DNA of 64,000 nt, from assembly GCF_902686445.1 (NCBI RefSeq), contig NC_062219.1, positions 47,023,056 to 47,087,055 of the forward strand, given 5' to 3'. The DNA comes from Sciurus carolinensis (taxonomy: Eukaryota > Chordata > Mammalia > Rodentia > Sciuridae). The notes beneath the pieces are model-generated. The model did no database searches. It was not told where the DNA came from and was given only the letters and a program-made list of their open reading frames with translations. Shown piece by piece: positions 23,455-35,533 of the stretch (its first letter is position 1; each line of letters starts with the position of its first letter). The position numbers and the translations under genes are program-made.

Positions 23455-23826
23455 TATACATTTACAGATCAGCTTTCTTCTGCTGTGGTAAAATGTCTGA
23501 GCAAAACAACTTAAAGGAGGAAAGATTCATTTGGGCTCATGTTTGCAGAGGTTTCAGATAATGGTCACTTGGTTCCATTGGTTCTGGGCCTGGAGTGGGG
23601 CAAAACATCATGGTGGGAGAGAGTGTGGTGAAGCAAAGCTACTCACCTCATGGCAGTCAGGAAGCAGGGGGAGAGATAAACCCTAAAAGGATATGCCCCC
23701 AATGTCCTATTTCCTCCAACTAGGTCCCATTTCCTAAAGTTTCCACCACCTCCCAAAAGTGCCACCACCTGGGGACCAAGCTTTCAACTCATGAGCTTTA
23801 GGAGACATTTCAAATCAAAACAATAA
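23455..23826 (+). repeat. ancient interspersed repeat, cousin of 10.03 kb copy
   Basis: Landmarks ttctgctgtggtaaaatg, catcatggtgggagagag, cctcatggcagtcaggaag and ccaccacctcccaaaagtg belong to a rodent-enriched repeat. The family name is not assigned. Confidence 0.6.
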
Positions 23827-26605
23827 CACCAAAAGATAAGGAAATTATCCTGGATTATCCAGGTAAACCTAATCACTTGTACTCTTAAAAGCAGAGAACT
23901 TCCTCAGACTGAAGACAGAAGAGAGATTCAATAGAAAGGAAAGTCACAGAGACTGGACGCATGACAGTCTTGACTCACCATTGCTGGAAGCAGTCTACCT
24001 GGAAAGCTTGAAAAGAAACCTGAGTAGTCTCTAGGAACAAAGACAAACCCTTGGCTAAGAGCAGCAAGGAATGGAGACCTCAGTCCTACAAGGGCAAGAA
24101 ACTAAATTCAGCCAGCAATCTGAATGAGCTTAAAAAGTGACTCATCCCAGAGCCTCCAGAAAGGAACACTGTATGACTGAAATCTCAATTTTGACCTGGG
24201 AGACTCTAAGATGAGCTCAACAAGACTTCCAACCTACAGACCCGTGACATAGTAAATGGAAGTTGACACTAAAAATTTGTGTTGAGTGAAAAGCAGATAT
24301 TTTTGAAACAATTACTACTGGTAAGCCTATTAATTACATCAAACATAGGTCCATGATACATCTTTGCCATATTATTGGAGCAAACATCCAACTACAAAGT
24401 TTCCAATATCAAATGGATAATTCAGAGGACTTACATAACCAATAGACAGATAAGTGACATTTCTTTTTTTGATTTCTAGGAATGCTATAGATCTATGGTG
24501 CGTGGAACTAGAGAAGCAGATGTGAAGAACAATTTAGCATGGGTGAGGATGACTCACAATGGTCTCTTTTAAAACAATTTCATCATTGAATCCATCCATT
24601 CATTCCATAAACATTAACGAATGGAAGTGTCAAGTCTCAGATGACCAACCTGGAAACAAGAACAGTTCATAGGGGGGCTGAAAAATCAAATTCTGATTCT
24701 GTAGGTCTTTTGGAACACCTCTACAAATATGGTGACTCTCTTTAGTAGAGTTCCTTTGTATAGGAAGAAATGGTAATGTTAGGAGGAGCCCAGCTGCCAG
24801 CAGACAAGGAAGCCTGATTTTGTCATAGAGGCAGGAATAATGCTTCTGTCACCTGTGGACCATGTTTTACAGAAGACAAGGAATGAGTAGGTGATAAATC
24901 AAACAATAACATATTTTCACGGGAGAACTTTGTATGGCTTTATTTGGACTCTGTAAATCTGATGAGACTTCTGAAGAAGCACTTGTTCACACGCCTCTTC
25001 CAAGAAAGAACAATCAGTTTGGGTTAAACATTCAATGAAAATCAGACTTCTTTCCCTTCAAGAGTGTATTTTATGTAGCTCCCTGTCCATGATCAATCTA
25101 GTGTTGTACTTGAAAATAACCTATAGAAGTGATTGAGGAAGGAGCTGAAATTCTCTCACCCAAATAACATGATTTTTACAAACTCTAGCAGCCTTCACCT
25201 CCATTTGCTGTTTAAGAACTTCCTCTCACATAGACAGTAACACAGCCAGCTGGAGATGCTAAGTGCTGTTTAACCCTGGCCACTTCTTATTGGCATTTGA
25301 TTTTTGCCACAAGTAGGTCTTTCTTTTTTGTCTCAGTGAGAACTAATTGGTACTTATGCTCCACTTAATGCAGTAGTAAAATATTTCAAAGAAGTGGAAC
25401 ATGATTGCTACAGTATATTTTCAGGTACTAAAGTTAGAGCAAAATGGAATAAAGGCCAGGTGGTAGTATCTACAAACTGTGCTAATGGCTCCATCAACAG
25501 ATGTTTAATGTACTTAGAGTTATTCTCCACATCCTACTGTTGCTAATACATTTCCTCCCATACCTCCTCTCAACACAAAAATTTTGAGAGGAAAGGAAAC
25601 ATTAATAACCCCAAAGTGTTTAATTTTAAAGGATATTTAAATCTTAATACTGGTCATAAGGTGACCTATTTGACCACTGGATAGCTTATTGCAGGCTTCA
25701 ATAATTTTGTTGCCATAATTAGTAAAAGTTGTTAGCCCAGAGAAGGCTTAAAAATGTATGGGTGTTCTCCTTTGTTTACCCTTGGATTGTATTCTGCTTT
25801 GAAAATATTTTTCAATGGATCAAAAATATGGGGATGCTATGCACTGATATTTTAGCCTTGGATACAAACAAGGCCAGCTGGCTGACTGTGAGTGAAAAAT
25901 GTGCTAGTCTGTCAGTAAGAAACCCTGCATTCTGTCTCATTTTCTGATTCTACAGTCTCTCCAAGTGAGACAACCAAGGTAGATCAGAACACCTTGTAAA
26001 CATCAGGTGACCAGTGAACACCAGGGCATTTTTTTTTTTTTTAACCTCAGAGGGGAAAATAATAACTCCCACTTAGAGCAACACCTTCTCCAGTGAACAT
26101 GTCCAGAGATTTATTTTTACGATTATTCCCCATCCAGGTTGCTAGATAACAGAGAATAGGGGCCTGAGGAGGCAAGCTGTAGGACAGAAAGTGTTCCATG
26201 AAAGAGAAAGGTGAGCAGGCAGGATAATTTTGGAGTATGGTGGCTGTGGCTTTCTTAGGAGTCGTGGCAGACCATGAAGGGACCCTCCTACCCAGGCAGA
26301 CTTTTTTTTGTGATGTCCCTCAGCTTCTTTCCTAATTTCATTTCTTTATATCTTTTCCCCATCTGCTTGGATTTTAAAACTTTTCAAACTTTCAGTTGTT
26401 TTAAGTGAAGGAAGGGACCCCAAAAGAGGAAATACCCAAGCATACAAGTCACAATGTAGCCCCTCCTTGTGCATTCCCATTTGACAAATTCTAATCTGTT
26501 CTGCAATTTGAAGTATTCTCATTGTGGATTATGTGTAATAATTCAGTTATTTGAGAAATAAACATAACAAGAGCAAAGGAATCTTAAATCAAAATTATAG
26601 GAAAT
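23827..26605. other. unique intergenic sequence
   Basis: About 2.8 kb with no recognisable repeat apart from a T-run at 26029-26042 and no supported gene. Short open frames (for example 25729-25947) have no family resemblance. Confidence 0.45.
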
Positions 26606-26793
26606 GGTTAGTGGCTCATGCCTATAATCCCAGCAACTCAGGAGGCTGAGGCAGGAGAATGGCAAATTTGAGACCAGTCTCAGCAACTTTGCAAGACCAT
26701 AAGCAACATAGTTAGACCGTCTCTCAAGATGATAAAAAAAAAAAAAAAAAAAAAATGTAAAAGGCTGGAGATGTAGCTGAGTGGTAAAGTCAA
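26606..26793 (+). mobile_element. B1-type SINE with ID-like 3' half
   Basis: 7SL-derived start (gtggctcatgcctataatcc, caggaggctgaggcaggaga), a long A-run at 26731-26754, then ggctggagatgtagctgagt from an ID half that breaks off. Confidence 0.85.
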
Positions 26794-29700
26794 AATGCTT
26801 TTCCTGGAGAGGTTTTATCCAGTTGTGAAGAGTTGGGAAATTACTTATGTGTTCATCTTTAAAATTGGGTGATTTCTGCTGTACTTTCTAAGCTGTAGGA
26901 AAAAAAACTCTTTGATTTTAAAGAGTTGGGTTTGACTCCTGCTTGAGAAAATGTCCACTCTTATTTCTGTTTGTAAACAAAGAAAAAGGATAGGTTAAAG
27001 AGGAAGAAAAATTAATTAACAAGAATCCTTGTTCAACAAGGATTGAAATTGTAGAAGAGCTCTGTCTTATGTGAAATCCTATTTCTATTTAGTAATTATA
27101 ATTTAAAACAATTACAATTTAAAACATTCTCAATGTGGGTTAAATATAATAATTAAGTTAATTCAAGAAAAAAACTTGAGAAGAGGAAAGTTATTTTGAC
27201 ACTAAATTACCAAATGTGAATTTTTCCATTGACACTCAACAATATGCAAAACATCAGCTGTCACCTTTGAGAGAACAGAGTGACTCCTTTGAGAAGAGAG
27301 AGATGTGCTAACTTCTAGTAGACCTCTCCAATGGAGAACAGGGAAAATTAGAAGATGAACTACAAAGAAAAAAATAGAAAGAAAAAATGAAGACATAGAA
27401 CAAGGTATTTGAGGAGATGAAAATAATGACAGCACAAAATATAAATAAAGATTATGAAAATAGTGATGTGAAATATAATGGTAAAACAAATGGTCCATGT
27501 ACTAAAAAGTCAGAATGCTTTATAGCATGTATAAACTCACATAAAGACATTATTCTGTTCTGTACTCATAGATGAGTAATTGTATTTAATTTTTTTTCCT
27601 GGTCATAATATCATTGAAAAATATGAAAAAAATATAAAGAAGCAAAACGCCATAAATCCTATACCTGAGTAAACACTGTTTATATCTGGTATATTTCCTT
27701 TCAGATATGTAATTTAAAATAAAATTTGGATCTTCCTCTGTGTTTTTCCAATAAATTAATTTCAACTGCACACAAAAGTCTAACTGTATCTCAAAAACAC
27801 AATATTGAGCTGAAGAAGCCAGACACATAATAGTGGAAATGATATGGATCTATTTGTATAATGTACAATATAAAGAAATTTAATTTTTCTGCTAAATGTC
27901 AGTGGATCTTCTGAGCTGATAGTGACCAGAAGAGGGCACAAAATAGTTAGAGGGGTACTGGCACTGCCTACCCTTGATCTTGGGACAAGTGCACAGGTGC
28001 ATTTAATTTGTAAACATTCACCAAGCTTTATGCTTAGGGTAAGTGGAATTGCCTACATCTCTGGTATATATCAGAGCAAAGCTTTTTTAAAAAGTTATAA
28101 TACATTGATAGAATGATGGCCTGTGGGTGGGGGCGCAGCATAAGAAATGAAAGAAAGTGAATGGATGAATTTCAAGTGAAAGGTTTTCAAGACTTTATCA
28201 CCGAGGAGTGAAAAACATTTCTTAGGTATGGGAGAATCAGATAATTTTCCCTTTGTTTTAGGACTTTTTAGAAACTTGTAGCAAAAGAAAGAAAGAAAGA
28301 GAACATGAAATTAGGTAAGTAAGTACATGTAATTCTTGTCACTAAGAATTTGGTTGGTTAAATTTTATACTCTCCAAAAGTGGTATTGATATGTGGTGAT
28401 TATGATTCAAAAGTTTACTTACTTTGCCTTAATGTTTTAAAAAATCACAATGTTTAGGCCTTTTTAAAAATTTTTAGAATATGGTATGTTTTTCTCTTTA
28501 CTTTTCTCCACTTCAACACCAAATTTTCCAAATTTTATTAAACATAATTTCAGACACTTCCTGTTGGAATGAAACATTTTCCTTCCACAGCAACTAAACA
28601 GATTAGAAATTGCACAATGCTCCTGATTTTAATTCCCTGCAGAGAGTTGCTAGAAGACTTGTTTTAGGTTTTCCTGGTGACATTTATTAAGATCAGAAGG
28701 CCCAGAGATAAGACCATCAGAGATGTTTGTTTTACTTAACTATTTAGATCCACCCACGCCTGCTTAGCCCAGAAACCCTACTGATCTCTTAATTGCCTGT
28801 ATTAAATGTTCAGTGGATAGGAGGCAAGAATATACCACCTTAAGGAAAGTGCACGTATTTTTTTCTTTTATATCAGTTTTCATAGGTTGTTATGCTTCTA
28901 TTGAATAGATAAAATGAAAACAATCTCATTAACCAAGTCATTTGATGTCTGAGTATGTTATTAAGCATTTAGGAACATTTTCACCAAGCATTTTGATTTT
29001 ATTTCTTAATATCATAAATTTATTTAGAAATAGGGTTTAATCAACAAATAATGTTTTATATTTGCTGACCCTGTTTTGGGAAAAGATGATAATACTAAAG
29101 AAAGCAAACTTAGACTTTTCCCTCTTGTGTGATTTTTAAAAGAAAAAAAAAAAACCTTCATGAACACCCAGCAATTGAGTCATTTCCTATTATGTTAATT
29201 ATACTTGGGTTTTTAAGCAAGACTTGACAATTTAATTTTTAGAAACAAGATTTATTAATGTGTAATTTCAGAATGATGTTCTTTTTAAACGAACTGTTGA
29301 ATCATTCCTGTGACAAACTCCATTTTTTGTGTGGGCTTAACTTTTCCTGATTGCTCATTTTTTGCTGAAATTAAACCTGTCTCACACTATTGGGTTCCAG
29401 TAGGCCTCGTCAGACTTGTGTGCATACATGCATATATTGCAGACTGAAATATATATCCACAGATATGATTCTCCACTCTGAGGTCATTCAACAAATAGGA
29501 ACCAGAATCATGTGCCCTGTAGTTTACTAAAGCCCCATGGAAAACCCTACTGCAGTAGCTATGCAAAGTTCTGGTTAAACATTGTCCTAGCGTTTGCCCT
29601 GCTCCGTCTGTTGTTTTTACGCTAAAGACTCAGCCTGGGTTGGAGGCAGTATTGACTTTGTAATTAAACCATTTTACCTTCAGAATTTTGTAATCACTGC

Positions 29701-30335
29701 ATTTCAAACCATCTGTTGTGGTGAAAAGGTAAACTCTTTCCCCCCTCAAGGTACAGTGGCCTTTTTTTAAACTTCAGAGTCCTGATTTAGTCTTGATTTT
29801 GCTAAAAAAATTTTTTAAGAAGGGGAAATTTTCTCTATGAGATGGAAAAGGAAGGTTGTTACAGAATTTTTAAAAAGTGCCTAACCTTCTTAAATATAAA
29901 TTTCACTTCATTTCCTATGGTGTGTACAGAATTATTATAAATTTATTAGGGAATGAATGTGGTGATACTAAAGATGGATTTCTGTGTTTCAGAGTATTGG
30001 CAGCTTTTCTTGCTAACTGACTGTGGGGTCATCAGGAATCTGACAAGTATGCATTAGCCACAGGCACTGTGTGTAGTGCTTATGACAGTGAGAAGAAAGG
30101 GCTCGTGAAACACAAGCAGAGTGTCCAGGAAAGGGGAAAATATTTTTAAATAAGTGGCTTCTGAAATGCATTGGAATGGCATCAACGAAGAATTTGTAGG
30201 CCCCAACTCTTTCTGAAGAGTCAGGACAAAGAATGGTCACATTGGCCCCTCAACCTTGAAAAGAGCATAGAATTAACCCCACCCAAACCCAAGAACATGA
30301 GAATGTCTGAAATACCATAAATTGTACCTTTTGCA
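26794..30335. other. unique intergenic sequence, longest quiet part on this side
   Basis: No transposable element recognised over 3.5 kb and no gene. An inverted repeat lies at 27024-27044 and an AAAG run at 28281-28299. The part from 28.6 to 29.8 kb has the texture of conserved noncoding DNA (mixed composition, no repeats), but conservation cannot be measured here. Confidence 0.45.
27024..27044. repeat. perfect inverted repeat, 10-bp arms, 1-nt centre
   Basis: AATCCTTGTT, C, AACAAGGATT. Confidence 0.9.
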
Positions 30336-30339
30336 TTTG

Positions 30340-30590
30340 GGAGATGTAGCAATTAGAGTTTGAAAATATGAACTTTGGAGTTGGACGAAGGCTTGACTCA
30401 TGGTGCTGCCACTTTCAGTTCAGGGACTTGGGTAAGTCGCTTAACCTGCCAAAGCTGAGGTCCTTTCATCTATAAAATAATGAAAATAAAAGTACTTCCA
30501 TCATAGGGTTGTTGTGGAGTCTTTGTGAGATAATGTATTAAAATACCTGCTACAACTTACAATCTGTCTGAAAATAAATTCTTCAGGCAC
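30340..30590 (+). repeat. MIR relic
   Basis: actttggagttggacgaagg, gggacttgggtaagtcgctt, aacctgccaaagctgagg and catagggttgttgtggagt follow MIR order over most of its length. Confidence 0.85.
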
Positions 30591-30904
30591 CTCAACTTTA
30601 AGTTTCAATGTAATTCATCAATAAAAAATATTTGAGCATGTAGGTTAACAGTGGATTTTGTAGTTCCCATGACTGATATGTATTATATACATTTCCTCTT
30701 TTGACAAATAATTCAAAGACTTTAAGCAAAAGTTCAAATTCAGAGATTCCTCCTAAATAGCCATGACAAGCCAAAAATAGTTGATTGTAACATGGGACAG
30801 GAGTGTAAGGGAGGGGTGAGGAAAAGGGAGGGTGAGGGCAGTGGGCCACAAACTCATCCTAGGCAGAACTGGCATAACTCAGAATCTGAGATTTAATCTC
30901 AAGA

Positions 30905-31065
30905 TGCATAGCTTTAATTCCTAGTTGCTGCTGACTAGATATGGAACTCTGGGGAACCCACCATCTTCAGCACAGTTTCCTCATCTGTAAAATTGGAAGT
31001 TACAATATAAAACACTCAGCACAACACCTAACCCATAGCAGATACTCAATAGATTTATTATTTCT
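30905..31065 (+). repeat. MIR relic, second copy
   Basis: gcacagtttcctcatctgta, then cagcacaacacctaacccat and gatactcaatagatttatta. Confidence 0.75.
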
Positions 31066-32009
31066 TATAAGAACTCCATAATTAACGTAAGATGGCTACT
31101 TGTTGTATGTTGGACTTAGAGAGTTGCCACTGTTGTCATGAAGTTTCAGAAATAGATAAGAGCATCCAGTTTCTCTTACAAGTTTATTTATCCTCTGCCA
31201 AACTTCAATATTATATCTCTAATTTATGGAGTTATTGTGACCAGATTAATAGGAGCTATTATTAAAACAATGTTTATATCAGAAAACCAGTAAGTAAACA
31301 ATCTTATGGATAATGTAATGGAAGAGGAAGAGGAAATTAACCTTTGACAGCTCACTGTGCTAGACACATAAAAATTACTTAAAGAGTAGGCATTTCGTGA
31401 AGTTCTATCGATGATGCTTAGTACCTTGAAACCATGATGTGAAAAAATGTTTATACAGTGGTTTTGATTTAAGATGATACGAAAAGAAAAGTAAAAACTT
31501 CATAAAATTTTCTTTTTTTATGTATAGGAAAACAAGATATATATACTTTTATTTCCAATTTGGTGATATAAGGTCATGATTATTCATCATATCAATTCCA
31601 GAATTTTTCTCTAAAAAGTATCATGTAAATTCATAATCCAGGGATACATTAGATTATGTAACTGTTCTAATTTTGAGAACAGTTATGGAAAACCTAGGAA
31701 AAAAGTAAACTATGGGAATCGAAAAGAAACTGAAGATAAGGAGTTAAAGAATTTCAAAGAAATGAAAATTCTCTTGGCCATACAGGGATTCTTATTCAGT
31801 GCTTAGACATTCTACAGAAAAAAAAAAATGTTTATACAGTGGTCACATTCCATGGTCAGCTCAGAAAACAATACTTGCTAGAACTCTGAACATCATAGGG
31901 AAGATTCTATATTCCTTAAAAAGTCCATCAGGCTTATAATCCTCATGGGGTAAGAAATTCCTTTGGGTGGATAAATGGGTGCTTTTAAGAATTGGCATCC
32001 TACTACAAC

Positions 32010-32034
32010 AGGAGCTAGCTATGAACTAGCTCCT
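32010..32034. repeat. inverted repeat, 9-bp arms, 7-nt loop
   Basis: AGGAGCTAG, CTATGAA, CTAGCTCCT, flanked by direct repeats CCTACTACA at 31999-32007 and 32032-32040. Confidence 0.9.
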
Positions 32035-33125
32035 ACTACAGCTTTGTTCCAGAAGTCATAGATCCCTGGTACATCATTGAATGTGGACAAACTCCTCTTC
32101 AGGCAAGGGTGGTAGAAGAAGTAGAATAGACATCCTTAAAATCCCCCTCAGGGGGAGAACCTGTGTGACCAACACAATTCACAGCTTAAAGATCAATCTG
32201 ACACTGCTTAGGGATTTCTAATTATTCCTTTAGATTTCATGTGAAAATATTAATAATATCCTACCATTGGTCTTTGTCCAGTTTAGACACTTTTGTTCTT
32301 ATCGGCATGGATAAAATGAGGGAAATCAGATGTGAGTGAAAGCACGGGAATCCATCAGCTGTGCATCAGCCACCTAATTGTTCTTCTCTGGCAGTGCTCA
32401 TCTTGCCAGTCAATCAGTTTACAAAGACCTCAGCTTTGATCTAATCGGACTCTGTTTGACAAAGCCAGTTGCAGATGTTCTTCATGGAGACAGCAGATTA
32501 CAGACAATCCATGCTAAAGAAATGCTATCTTCCCGCCATGTATACACTGAAAGCTATCTATCCCTGGATACACTTGTTCAAGGAGCCCTAGAAATTAGGC
32601 TACTGTGGAATGGAAGGCATCTATTTATCTGAATTACAACATCACCCTAAGAAAGACCAAATTTGGCAGCAAGAAATAAGTAATAATTGTATATGATGTA
32701 AAACCATGCAGTCATTTTCAAGGAGTAGCCAGAGAGACTATGGATGCACTTAGGCAGATAAATATGCTCCACCTCTGACCAGACATCTTCAGCTGTTGAA
32801 AATGAACATTAAATTACCACATGGTTGGGAGTAAACTTGCAGGTATATGATACAATCCTGAAAACCCATTTTGACATTTACTACCTCTCTGACTGAAGAG
32901 GGAGATTCCAATTTCACTTTGGCCAATGGAATCAAGAATGCCATTTCCACAATTTAGCTTAAAGTAACCTTTACAAGATGTATGTGGTTTCAAGTTGACA
33001 CAAAATGCAAAGTTCTTCTCTTGGAAATTTGAAATCTTACTTTTATAATTGAGCAGACTTTGCTGTTGATGTTGCTGTCAGAAAAATAGACTGAGTTTGA
33101 TCCTTATGTTTAGGTGGGTGAACCA

Positions 33126-33175
33126 GACAGTAGTCAAGTCCCTCTCTATGAGCTTGACAGTAGTCAAGTCCCTCT
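33126..33175. repeat. tandem duplication, period 30
   Basis: GACAGTAGTCAAGTCCCTCT at 33126 and again at 33156. Confidence 0.9.
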
Positions 33176-33712
33176 TAGAAACATCAAATAAAATGGCACT
33201 GATTTACAATCACATGTTTTCCTACTAAGACCTGAAAGTCTTAGTTCTTTAGTTACTTGAAGTTAATGAATGGAACTGAAGGTCTTACTTAACATCACTT
33301 TCTTTTAAAACTTGAAAGAAGATATACTTATCTTTAAACCTGGAGCAATCTTGTGCTGAGAGTGATGTCACTCTAAGGCTGCCTGGGCCCTCTCATGGTT
33401 CCAGCCACTCCCCTAGTAATTCAGACGTGAGAGCTTACCTCTTTCCAAGTTTATTCATTTACTCCACCAAACACATTCCCCCAAAACTTCTTCTTATCCA
33501 AATTAAACAGTTATTGTTTAAATTTCAGTTTGGGAAATAACAAGTGGTCTATTATATTCACATCTTGCCTTGGGCAACTGTAATAATATCTCTAAAACTT
33601 ACTGTTTCTGTATCTTCTTTCAGCAACCAATAGACAACGCCTGTCATTTTCTCTTGATTTGGAACCAATAAAATTGGATAACACCAAGAGGTTCTATAAA
33701 AACAAGCCAAGT

Positions 33713-33872
33713 GGGGCTGGAGTTGTGGCTCAGTGGTAGAGCACTCACCTAGAACGCATGAGGCTCTGGGAGAGGTACTAGAATCGATCCTTGGCATCAC
33801 ATAAAAATAAAATAAAGGTATTGTGTCCACCTACAACCAAAAAATATATATTAAAAATATAAATAAATAAAT
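33713..33872 (+). mobile_element. ID-related SINE with extra 3' tail unit
   Basis: ggggctggagttgtggctca head, diverged B region, then a tail unit aaaggtattgtgtccaccta and A/T-rich end. AAAACAAGCCAAGT duplications at 33699-33712 and 33873-33886. The copy at 51903-52031 has the same tail unit. Confidence 0.88.
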
Positions 33873-34239
33873 AAAACAAGCCAAGTATTCAGGGTTAAAG
33901 TACTCTACAAATCTGACTCAACAAATTTAGATAGGACCTACTCAGTGTCAGAATTCTCAAGAAAACATGCATTAGCCTCTGGTCACACAAGTAAAATATT
34001 CCAACACTGTTTGGGATATGCCCTTTAACCTTATTTTATCAATTTCTAACAACTTACAGAGGAAAATGTTTTCGATTTTTTTTTTCTAATTATAAGTCAA
34101 CCTAATTTAGTCCCCTATCATTTCCTCCACCCTAGAATATTACTACCAATAATCTGAGGCTTCTATTCTACAACATTTTTTTATTTTATTCATTTTTCAT
34201 CATTTCCCCCTCTTTGTTATTTTAAGAGTGCTTAACATT

Positions 34240-35533
34240 TCAAAATAATTGAATTATTTTTCCCATATTTTTATTGGTACATTGTAATTATACATAACGG
34301 TGGGATTCATTGTTACATATTCATACATGCTCATAATATAACAATATAATTTAGCCAAAATCAATCCCCAGTATTTCCCATTTCCTCTACTAGTCTGCCT
34401 TAGATTTTCATGAAATTTCCTCCCTCACCACCTTTCTTTCCCTTTTCCCTCTCTAGCTTCCGTATAAGAGAAAACTATACAACGCTTGACTTTCTGAATT
34501 TGATTTATTTTGCATAAGAATGTTTTCAAGGGCTGGGGATATAGCTCAGTTGGTAGAGTGCTTGCTTTACAAGCACAAGGCCTGTGTTCAATCCCCAGCA
34601 CTGAAAAAAAAAAAAATGTTTTCAAATTCTATTCATTTTCTCACAAATGACATAATTTCATTCTTTCTTCATGGCTGATAAAACTCCATTGTGTACATAT
34701 ATATACACCACATCTTCTTTATCTAGTCATACATTGACAGATACTTAGGCTGGTTCCACAGTTTGGCTATTGTGAATTTTGTTGCTATAAATATGGATAT
34801 GTATGTATTGCCATAATATGATGACATTAATTCCTTAGGATAGATACCAAGGAGTGGTATATACTGGGTCATTCAGTGGTTCCATTCATAGTCTTTTGAG
34901 AAATCTCAATACCAATTTCCATAGTGGTTGTACTAATTTACAATCCCACCAGCTGTGTAAAAACATTTCTTTTTCTCCACATCCTCTCCAGCATGTATTA
35001 TTGTTTGTATCTCAATGGTTTCCATTCTAACTTAGAGTGAATGAAATCTCACAGTAGTTTTGATTTGTATTTCCTTGATAATTAAAGATATTAAACATTT
35101 TTTCATGTATTTTTTGGTCATTTGTATTTCTTCTTTTGAGAAGTGTCTTTTTAATTCATTCATCCATTTATTAATTGGGTTGTTGGTTTTTGGTATTCAG
35201 TTTTTAAGTTCTTTACATATTCTGGATATTAATCATCTGTCTGAAGAGCAGTGAGCGAAGGTTTTCTCCCGTTCTGTAGGTTCTCTTCACATTTTCAATT
35301 GTTTTCTTTGTTGTACAGATGCTTTTTAATTTGATGCTTTCCTATTTATTAACTCCTGGCATTATTTCCTGAGCTTAGGGATCCTATTGAGAAAGTCAAT
35401 GCCTGTGCCTGTATGCAAATGTGTTGACCCCAGGTTTTCTTCTAGGAGTTGCATAATTTCTGGTCTAATTTCTAGGTCTTTCATCCATTTTGAGTTGACT
35501 TTTGTGCCAGATGAGAGAGAAGGATTTTTATTC
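34240..35533 (-). mobile_element. old L1 3' half, with nested SINE
   Basis: Reverse-strand L1: 3' UTR from about 34240 (ttattggtacattgtaatta), ORF2 C-terminus at 34640-35000 and upstream ORF2 to about 35533 (catccattttgagttgac, ttttgtgccagatgagagag). Diverged, all frames broken. The SINE at 34530-34615 interrupts it. Confidence 0.88.
34530..34615 (+). mobile_element. ID-type SINE nested in the old L1
   Basis: gggctggggatatagctcag with A and B boxes and an A-tail. AATGTTTTCAA at 34519-34529 and 34616-34626 flanks it. Confidence 0.93.

Larger units (their letters stand above)
31066..33697. other. unique intergenic sequence with small repeats
   Basis: No gene. It contains the inverted repeat at 32010-32034 and the 30-bp tandem duplication at 33126-33175. 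Confidence 0.45.
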
